A DNA stretch of 64,000 bases from Leguminivora glycinivorella (taxonomy: Eukaryota; Arthropoda; Insecta; Lepidoptera; Tortricidae). Positions 56,768-64,000 of the stretch are shown here, in pieces (within the stretch, counting starts at the first letter, position 1; every line of letters starts with the position of its first letter). Below the pieces are notes generated by a model, which did no database searches, was not told the DNA's origin, and was given only the letters and a program-made list of their open reading frames with translations. A program made the position numbers and the translations under genes. The DNA lies in NCBI RefSeq assembly GCF_023078275.1, contig NC_062975.1:7353141-7417140 (forward strand), written 5' to 3'.

Positions 56768-57242
56768 AAGAAATGAAAGAAAAACATGTTCATTAAAAAT
56801 ATTTTATTTATGTCTGATGTGTCTTTTTCAGATTCTGACAATTCCATCTTCAGCTTGGGGCCGAGCCAGCAGAGGGAGGCAGCAAACTGTAACAAATGAA
56901 AACTATAAACTACCATGATTTTGAGCAAATGTAAATAAATATTTTTAATAAGAGGAAAGTCTAGTTTAATTTTCCTAAATAAACATTATGATTTGTTTTA
57001 TTTGCCCAGTTGAAATGTACATTACATTACATACATTTTTTATATGAAAAATTTATGTAAAAATGTCATTTGAACTCACTCCAGTTGGTTAGTGAAGTGA
57101 GTAGGCAGTAATCATTTATCTATTATTGCAAATTTAATAGGACATAGCAATTCTATTTTTACTTACATTCCATTCCATTTTGTCCTTGCCCGATGCATGG
57201 CAGCAAGTCAAATGTGACAGGGACGGGCTAAATGAAAATTAA

Positions 57243-57342
57243 CACTTTCGAAACCGGGCTCTACGCGGCGCTACGACATTTTCGCTACATTACGCTTCTA
57301 CGAGCGGTGTACCCGACAGTCGGGTTCTTGGTAGCGAAAGTG
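57243..57342. mobile_element. 100-bp TTAA-flanked MITE (piggyBac-like)
   Basis: TTAA at 57239-57242 and 57343-57346 brackets an element with ends CACTTTCG and CGAAAGTG. Inner pairing (AACCGGGCTC against CGGGTTCTTGG) is partial. An exact TTAA target duplication is the piggyBac hallmark. Confidence 0.7.
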
Positions 57343-57346
57343 TTAA

Positions 57347-58590
57347 TACTAAAGGAAGCTCAGGTAAAATATAAAATTATATACAAATAGGTACATCCAT
57401 GAGTGTAAAATGTACCTAAACCATACATTTTTGTGCTAGGTTCCTTTGCATATTATATTGTAGAATAAAATGCTTACCGGAGTAATATAAAGGACAGTTG
57501 AGTGGCAGTAAAAAATACAATTGTACTTACCTATGTTGTTATGTTATTTGTGATGGTCGGCGGGGTGAGCTACTTTCATACTAATATGATAAATTAGTAG
57601 GAAAATAGCTAACCTCTGGCGATGAGATATGGGAAAAAATTGGTACCTAGGTAAATAATACAAACATTTTACCTGTGATGACTTTTTTTCACTTGATGGC
57701 CAAATTGGACACAACTTTTCCAGTAACATGCCAGCATAGGTTGCATCGCTTCATTGAAAGTTTCATTACTGCCAGACAACATTTTTACCTGAAAGTAAAT
57801 TATAAACTGATAAAAATATAATTATAATAAAATAATTTGATTTGTCCCTATATTGAAAGTAAATTGTTATTTTTAATTAACATCAGGCTGCAAAACATGA
57901 CATATTATATATTTCAACATTATAATTTTGCAGCATGGTAATCAAACAAACATTGCAGTATATCTACAGGTAATAACATGAGGGTGACTGTAATGCAAAT
58001 ACAATAGGATTGTTATTCATCTCCAGATGGAGACCATATTATTATGCTTTTGATACCACCTTACTAAGCTAAGGTATCTTATATTTAACCTGTTTGTTGT
58101 AGAAATAACTTAAATTTAAGTGGTCTAGCACAACCGTGCGTTCTCACGCGCGAGTCCTTTCCTATATCTAGTACGATTTGAAGTTTGAAGTACATATGGA
58201 AAGGACTGGCACGCCTGATAAGAGACGTCGGCAAGTAGATAAGTAATGAAAACTAAAGGGTTTACATACCTATTTCTGCCACCTCGCCTCTGAACTCGTT
58301 CCCTATATAATGCACTTTTTCTTCGACACGATCAAAAGTCTGTTACCTCCTTCAGTTTAGGTATATAAGTAGCTCGCATTTCACACAACACATATTATTT
58401 TGGTTTTGCGCCACTTCATAATAATTTTAGCTTGTCAATTTAATTACACATAATACATTTTTCTGAGAAAATGTAAGAACAGGCAACAAACACTCGTCTC
58501 AGAGGGTTCATGAGTTGCTGTCAAAAGCCAGCTGATGTGAGGCGGCCATCTTGTATTATAGCGCTAAAATCCCGTTAAACTGGGGTCGGG
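57347..58590. other. Unassigned interior of the 3.6-kb unit
   Basis: It holds AATAAAATAATTTGATTTGT near 57830, shared with the end of the snap-back SINE insertion, and a family D hairpin relative at 58125-58220. Confidence 0.4.
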
Positions 58591-58872
58591 CTCATTTTAA
58601 AATTTCGAGGATTTACACAACAGATGATGTACTGTTTAGCGCTAATGTGCGTTTATGAATAAGGTTTTTTGACATCCGCACATCAACAACGTTTTAAATA
58701 GGTTGTAACTTTTTATGAATAAGGCCGTTAAACTTTAAGCGATAATCTACATTCAGAATGTAAAAAAGTAAATTTGTAGAATGCTTGATTGTTGTCCCAA
58801 AACTGACAGCGAGTTATTTTTTGTTAACAACTAACGCTAATTGGGGGTTCCCAAATTCTGAAAATGCCCTTA

Positions 58873-59394
58873 AAATAAGCAACAAACCCTGTTACACCCA
58901 ATGAATGAATATGCCATAATATGTAAGAATAACAATTTGTTATACTCTCAAAATTCGTTGCCATTGGTGCCACGAAAGTGTGAATAACAAATAGGGAAGG
59001 TAAAGCGTTTTCCGCAATTTCGGAGGAAAAACTGGCAGAACCGAATAAAGCCGTCGATCGGCGGAAATCAAAGCGCGCGCTGTCACGGCCACGACACGTT
59101 ATGAAAAGACTCGTTCATCATAATTTATCATGTCTACCCTCAAATCGAATGAAAGGCTTCGTTTTCACAAATTCTTCAGTTATTTGGTTTCGGAAATATT
59201 CTTTTATATTTTATTTGTAATACGGCCAAATGCACTTTTTGCCAACTCGGAGCTTTATAGGGTGAGATCGGTCTTTTGACAAAAAAAAATAAAGGGAATT
59301 TCTTCCTGATTAGGATTCATCAAAACCGCGAAGAGGGTTCAGTACTAGTATGTGGTATTATTTGAGATTTAAACTAATACTTACTTTACTTACT
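58873..59394. other. Unassigned DNA
   Basis: Nothing recognised. Confidence 0.4.
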
Positions 59395-59514
59395 TGCGTG
59401 GGCACCGGTCGCGCGATGGTCGCGCGACGGCGATGCGACGCATACGAAATCAAACCTTATCGATATGGAAGTATGAGACGCGACGGCGACGGTCGCGCGA
59501 CCGTCGCCCACGCA
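59395..59514. mobile_element. GC-rich palindromic MITE
   Basis: TGCGTGGGCACCGGTCGCGC pairs with GGTCGCGCGACCGTCGCCCA plus CGCA at right. It is very rich in TCGCGCGA and CGACGGCGA compared with its AT-rich flanks. Confidence 0.75.
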
Positions 59515-60587
59515 AATCACGGCGATATATAGTATAAGCCGATTTCAAAAGACACTTTTCTATTGTCAATGCATGACTATTGTTTTGTTGTCAATTGGAA
59601 AAAGTCCTAAGCAGGTAAATTCCGTAACTATATCTCTAAAAGTCCATTAATAATTGTTTAATTGCTTAAACGTTCGAAAACAAATGCGTGGGAAGTGTTA
59701 CAACAGATTCTTGACAGTCAGATTTAATTCCACGACAGAAATAAAATGTCTCTGCCAGTTTCAGAGTGCTATTGTGCTGAAATTAATTTCCTGACCAGGT
59801 ACGGAGAGCACTTTTCGAGATGAAAATTAGTTTGCGCTCTAGAAAATGTTTCCTGCATGAAATATTGTAATGAAATGATAAAGTAGTTGTTAGGAAAGTT
59901 TGCCGCTCTGTGTTGTATCGTCGTAGTTATTATGGTACATGGTATAATTTGTGACGCTTATTAAAAATATTTGAGAAACGTATTTCACGAAGGGCTGAGG
60001 ATGCAAAATTCTATAATAAATAGAGGAGTTCATATTAAAAATCGAATAAGAATACGACGCTCGTAAAAATCGCGACATTTAAAGTCAATAAAAAAACATT
60101 CTGGTTTCAAATGAGAAGTGGATAAAACTTCACGACCGTTAATTGTACCATTTATTGGCATTTAAACAATGTTCGAGCAGAAAGCAACTAGCAAGTGAAA
60201 ACATTTCAATTGTCCTGCTTGCCCTTTGATCTTCGTGTTAATTGGACATTTAAATGCTTTAGGGCGACTATAACAAAACCTATTATGTTTCATACATAAA
60301 TATACTCCAGTAAGCGGAGTACTATCAGCCGTAAAAATATCCATGACTAATTTGGAAACACCTTATATAAGGAAGGCTCGCTTTTATCCTTCGCGTGGCC
60401 CTTGCTCAAGAGACCCGTGCACGCCGCCACTACAAAAAAATATAGGAACCATCATCGCCAAATGCTGTTACAAAAATCAAGTGAGAAAGCGATTTTGCAA
60501 TTTGTAGAAACTTTGTCAGAATGACACAGTAACTGTATCATTTTACATTGAGTTTATAGATTACACTGGTTGCCAGTAGTATCTTCG
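59515..60587. other. Unassigned AT-rich DNA
   Basis: Nothing recognised. Confidence 0.4.
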
Positions 60588-60589
60588 TA

Positions 60590-60876
60590 GAGTCTGGCTA
60601 ATGAAAGTTGAACCCAGTATTTTTTTAAAACAGCAACTCTGGATGTCATACCGTCGATTGTCATCTGTCAGTGTGACTGTCACTTTAACGAATTTCGGTA
60701 AAAGTTAACAGCGAAATCTATAAATAATAATGAATAACACCATAAAAATTAGTAAAGTAAGTGCTGTAAATTAATTAGAATTAATAAAAAAGAAACCATG
60801 TTATCAATGTGTTGCCAGCTCCAATATTTTTGAAATTGCCACGTTTTTTCGGGCTCAACTTTCATTAGCCAGACTC
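60590..60876. mobile_element. 287-bp TA-flanked MITE with 22-bp perfect ends
   Basis: GAGTCTGGCTAATGAAAGTT (plus GA) is the exact complement of the right end, with TA on both sides (60588-60589, 60877-60878). Tc1/mariner-like and, with perfect ends, young. Confidence 0.85.
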
Positions 60877-60940
60877 TATATTTTTTTGTTTCAAATTTCA
60901 AGGGGCGAGCGATAAACTGTTAGATAGTATTAGGTTCAGT

Positions 60941-61091
60941 GTGCGTAGCCGAATGCACAAACGCTCACGATAATATCTCTTTCGTAGCTATCTATCTCTA
61001 TCCCTCTTGCATATTGGCGCGACAGAGTCAGATTACTTTTCTGAGTCGTTTCGGCGGCGTTTCGCGTCGCAGAAATGCCATTCGGCTACGG
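60941..61091. mobile_element. MITE, family C copy 2
   Basis: GTGCGTAGCCGAATGCAC at left, TGCCATTCGGCTACGGAG at right, with CTATCTATCTCTATCC and TTGGCGCGACAGAG inside. Confidence 0.75.
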
Positions 61092-62159
61092 AGCCTGGGC
61101 TATTCCATCTTGTAAGGATTCGCCTAGCGAAGTAGGACCATGCCAGAGGACATGCCTCACAGACCAACCCCTATAGACATCCATTACAAGACGACTCGCG
61201 GTCGCCAGCCTTCCTAGTATTTGCACTGATATAAGCACGGGCGCTCGCCGTGCCCGATCAGTGTCGACCAAGTAACAGACCCGAAAGCAGCGCGTGTTTT
61301 TCGCACTAAAAAATTGGAAAAGGGTATTTTGATGCCTTAAAGATGTCCACCTGTAATGTGAAATAGTGTGGAAAGGTAACAAAGAAGCTCAAATTTAAAA
61401 ACAGACGGCATTACATTCCACAAATAAGTCATATTTATAATTTATTCAGAGCCAGCATAGGTCAACTTACATTGGCCACTTACGCGTCAGTAGAGGGACA
61501 GTCATACTTCTGTCCCTTTTCATCTGGCGCGACTGCCCGCCGTCCTTGAAACGGCCAATCACAGCGCGCTTAACACATTCCCCGCCCGCTCCTCGCACCC
61601 CAAACACTGGTGACTCGTATCGCGAACAAAATATACAAGATTGCTACTCTATAGGAGGTTCTCTGTGACTTGCCTGAACGGATGCTTAAATACAATCTCG
61701 ATACTGGTTCTACTGGGAAAATGAGATTACGATTTATACTGGGTTTACTTGGAAAATACTAGAAGTTGGGGGCAAGAGCATTATTTATATTCACATACGG
61801 CTTCTCCATGACACTTTCCTGATAAATCAGAAATTGCATGTGTTTTGTCTTGCTTAAACTTTGGAAGGAAGCGCGAATCGATCCAATGTGGTATGATACT
61901 GGTAAGCTGAGTAACATTTCTAAATCTATTGTACAGACTTTTATGGAATACCCCAGCTTAGCTCGAAGCGGATATTACTTGAATTTATCTTTTCAATTTT
62001 AGTGTGTGGCGGTTCTGAGGATTTGATACCGAGAGACTGGACCTGTGTACTTTACAAGATAAGGAACTTGAATTCAATAGAATAATGCACGAAGACATAG
62101 AGGTATAAAATTGTAAGTGTATCTCTGACTTTATATATGAAATTATATATCCTATATAT
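61092..62159. other. Unassigned; two GC-rich patches
   Basis: 61092-61300 and 61490-61620 are GC-richer than their surroundings. The first starts a 25-codon frame at 61140 (MPEDMPHRPTPIDIH). The second holds CGGCCAATCACAGCGCGC, a CCAAT-like site. Neither is recognised as an exon or promoter. Confidence 0.35.
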
Positions 62160-62296
62160 AACCGCGAAACGAAAACGAAACGCCGCGAAAGGTAGTCAGG
62201 CTCGCGCCAATAAGCAAGAGCGATAGAGATAAATATCTACCAGCGTAACGATTAGTGAGCGTTTCGTGAATGTTTGTGCAATTCGGCTACGTACAC
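62160..62296. mobile_element. MITE, family C copy 3
   Basis: Reverse orientation: AACGAAAACGAAACGCCGCG at left and CAATTCGGCTACGTACAC at right. Confidence 0.7.
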
Positions 62297-62565
62297 AGGA
62301 CATCGTGTCAATTAAGTACCTACAACAATTAATAAGCTTGAAGTTATATAACCATTATTAATGAAGGTAATAAAGATTTTTTTATGGCAGCCATATTGTT
62401 CGTACAATTTCCTAGTGTTCGTGTATGTCCAATTCGCATGAAATTTCTAATGTCACGGTCAACTGAGTTCATGGTCTTGTGTTGCGGTCATTCCATACCT
62501 ATTCAACATAAGAGAGTTCTACAGATTGTAATTTAGTGTTGTAATTTTAACCTCCTGAGTCCTGT

Positions 62566-62684
62566 GGCCCGTTTCTCGAAAGGTACAAGCCTTGTATTAC
62601 AAGTATGTTTCCATGACAACCCATACGATTTGACAGTTCGCGCACTTGTAATAATACAAGGCTTACCTTTCGAGAAACGGACCC
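62566..62684. mobile_element. 119-bp MITE with GGCCCGTTTCTCGAAAGG ends
   Basis: The outer arms and the inner CAAGCCTTGTATTACAAG and CTTGTAATAATACAAGGC pair across the element. The right tip reads CGGACCC instead of CGGGCC. Confidence 0.8.
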
Positions 62685-63615
62685 GCGGGAGTATGTCGCC
62701 GCGAGATGACCTGTCGTGGTCATAATACAATTATCAAAGTTATCACCGATGGCTGCAACTCCAGTGGTCATAATACTCATAATTGCACGATGCAGACTGC
62801 GGCGATGCCGTCGATGGACACACAATGTGGCATATAAAGTTGTAATAAACACATTTTTGGGCATTTTATCAGAATATAAGGAGTAAAAATAAGTTTTTAC
62901 GGCATACAGAAGCTGTTTGAAAGAAAATAAAAATACTTTCTTAAAGCAAGCAAAGCAGTAAGCAGCTACCGTGCGGCGTGTGTGAACTTCCATTCACAAC
63001 AAAAGGCCGAGCGCACACTACGGTGGCCTTGGCATCGACCGCTGTCAGGCCCTTGAACCAGGCTTACTTTGCACGCTTTCTTGCCGTCGCGTGAAGATAA
63101 CTTTTCTCACCGTTACTATGACAATTGCTTGCATGTATCGTATTTTATATTACATCAGACAGAATAAACCTATAAAATAATAAGAGATTCTACAGTAACT
63201 AACTGTTCGTGTTTTGTTTGTTGGGTTTGGTTACGACTATTTTATCACGTTTTTTAACTTGAGCAGTTTCATGTGCTCTACCTACCCCTCTTGGGAATGC
63301 AGGTGTGAGCTATGTAATTTCATAAAAATAGGTTAGGTATTTTTAAGTGTAGGTAAATCATCTTATAATAAATTTAACTGGCCATTATAGGTATAGCCTT
63401 GTTTAAATATCTTAATACCTTTAATTACTGATCGCAATGTGAACTCTTTTCTAATCCAGCACACAATTTTCTAAATTCCCTTTCATTAAGTTCCAACGAA
63501 ATACGTATAAGGGCTAAGCAAGATAGAGCAATGCACACAATGTTGCGTGAACCTAAAAAGGACACGCAAACCGCACGATTAGAATTGTACAGTCCGTTGC
63601 AATCGATATAATGCC
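62685..63615. other. Unassigned DNA
   Basis: A minus frame of 148 codons (62547-62993) runs in part through the MITE and has no recognised motif. Nothing else seen. Confidence 0.4.
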
Positions 63616-64000
63616 GACCGGTCTGGCTCAGTCGGTAGTGACCCTGCCTGCTAAGCCGCGGTCCTGGGTTCGAATCCCGGTAAGGGCATTTATTTGTGTG
63701 ATGAGCACAGATATTTCGTCACTACTTTTAAAAAATCTCGTATCTCACGCTGTTCCTCAAAGTTAAAACGCAGTAAGTCTGTATGCATTCCATACATACT
63801 TACCACAATTTTCTTTTCATTGACAGACGAAGATACAAGTTTTTTTAAAAGTAGTGACGATTTGTTCCTGAGTTATGGATGTTTTCTATGTATATAATAA
63901 GTATGTATTTATCTATTAAGTATGTATATCGTCGCTTCGCACCCTTATTTAGTACAAGCTATGCTTAGTTTGGGGCTAAGTTGATCTGTGTAAGGTGTCC
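63616..64000 (+). mobile_element. tRNA-headed SINE, family S1 copy 3, cut by the window end
   Basis: It starts GACCGGTCTGGCTCAGTCGG, has GGTTCGAATCCCGG, and runs to GTGTAAGGTGTCC where the window stops just before the expected CCCAATATTTATTT tail. It is interrupted by a family B MITE at 63717-63859. Confidence 0.9.
63717..63859 (+). mobile_element. 143-bp MITE, family B copy 3, nested in the SINE
   Basis: Ends CGTCACTACTTTT and AAAAGTAGTGACG. ATTT is present at both sides (63713-63716, 63860-63863), while SINE copies at 4930-5185 and 46476-46757 show the uninterrupted site ATATTTGTTCCTGAG once. This fixes the ends and a 4-bp duplication. Confidence 0.9.

Larger units (their letters stand above)
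55843..56899 (+). other. Possible two-exon small ORF (unconfirmed)
   Basis: A strong donor CAG|GTAAGC sits at 55864/55865 and a good acceptor TGTGTCTTTTTCAG ends at 56831. Splicing them keeps two different ATG frames open: one from 55843, stopping at 56897-56899 (27 codons), and one from 55850, stopping at 56916-56918. AATAAA follows at 56934-56939. The intron contains a retroposon and a LINE fragment. A GGCGACC triplicate lies upstream (55745-55767). No protein family is recognised; the match of sites could be chance. Confidence 0.2.
55227..58869. mobile_element. 3.6-kb TTA-flanked inverted-repeat unit
   Basis: The left arm GGGCATTTTCAGAATTTGGA matches the reverse complement of the right end (GGGCATTTTCAGAATTTGGG), and similarity runs inward for about 180-230 bases through GTTGTTAACAAA, CTGTCAGTTTTG and GGCCTTATTCATAAAAA. 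TTA lies on both sides (55224-55226, 58870-58872), the PIF/Harbinger signature. The interior has no transposase but holds a retroposon R copy, an RTE-type LINE end, a TTAA-flanked MITE and a possible two-exon transcript. Confidence 0.6.

Noticed and set aside
56490..56918. 142-codon plus-strand gene
   Set aside because: Most of it is the antisense of an RTE-type LINE end.
63616..63690. tRNA gene at the start of the last SINE
   Set aside because: The acceptor ends do not pair, and the same head recurs in two other copies with the same SINE body.

Overview
The window looks like nuclear DNA from a moth or butterfly (Lepidoptera). It is AT-rich and dense with tRNA-headed SINEs, retroposon tails ending in a GCGAAGCCGCGGGC-type motif, hairpin MITEs and 5'-truncated LINEs of kinds I know from lepidopteran genomes. 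That placement is from memory of repeat families, not from a search, and I do not name a species. I find no intact host protein gene, no functional tRNA, no rRNA and no CRISPR. Most short open frames are chance frames or lie inside repeats, so the window reads as a gene desert or a very large intron.

Layout. 1-5 kb: a SINE with a 12-bp target duplication, a hairpin MITE, a TA-flanked MITE and the left copy of a 593-bp repeat. 5-13 kb: SINEs, tandem short retroposons, a LINE tail and degenerate hairpins. 13-20 kb: a LINE reverse-transcriptase pseudogene, small retroposed LINE tails, an almost identical inverted copy of the 593-bp repeat, a LINE zinc-finger remnant and a long palindromic mariner-type MITE. 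20-25 kb: a C-rich hexamer satellite, a duplicated LINE 3' region, a retroposed duplication with its own target repeats and a 352-bp palindrome. 27-32 kb: a 1.5-kb 5'-truncated LINE with a frameshift, a TA-flanked MITE and a 51-57-bp minisatellite carrying CCTAA runs. 32-48 kb: mostly unassigned DNA with scattered MITEs, a snap-back tRNA-type SINE flanked by a 13-bp duplication, and a weak candidate promoter. 48-59 kb: LINE tails, a TTA-flanked MITE split by a LINE fragment, and a 3.6-kb TTA-flanked inverted-repeat unit that holds an RTE-type LINE end, a TTAA-flanked MITE and a possible two-exon transcript. 59-64 kb: more hairpin MITEs and, at the end, a SINE cut by a 143-bp MITE whose empty site can be read from other copies.

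There is no pathway or operon to describe. Coding remains all belong to non-LTR retrotransposons: pieces of four or more LINE lineages, all broken or truncated. The useful information is the order of nested insertions and the target-site duplications, which sort many repeats by mechanism: retroposition (12-20 bp duplications), TA (Tc1/mariner-like), TTA or TAA (PIF/Harbinger-like), TTAA (piggyBac-like) and one family with 4-bp duplications. The points most worth checking are the inverted repeat pair 14.3 kb apart, the snap-back SINE, the 3.6-kb inverted-repeat unit with its possible spliced ORF, and the CCTAA-bearing minisatellite.
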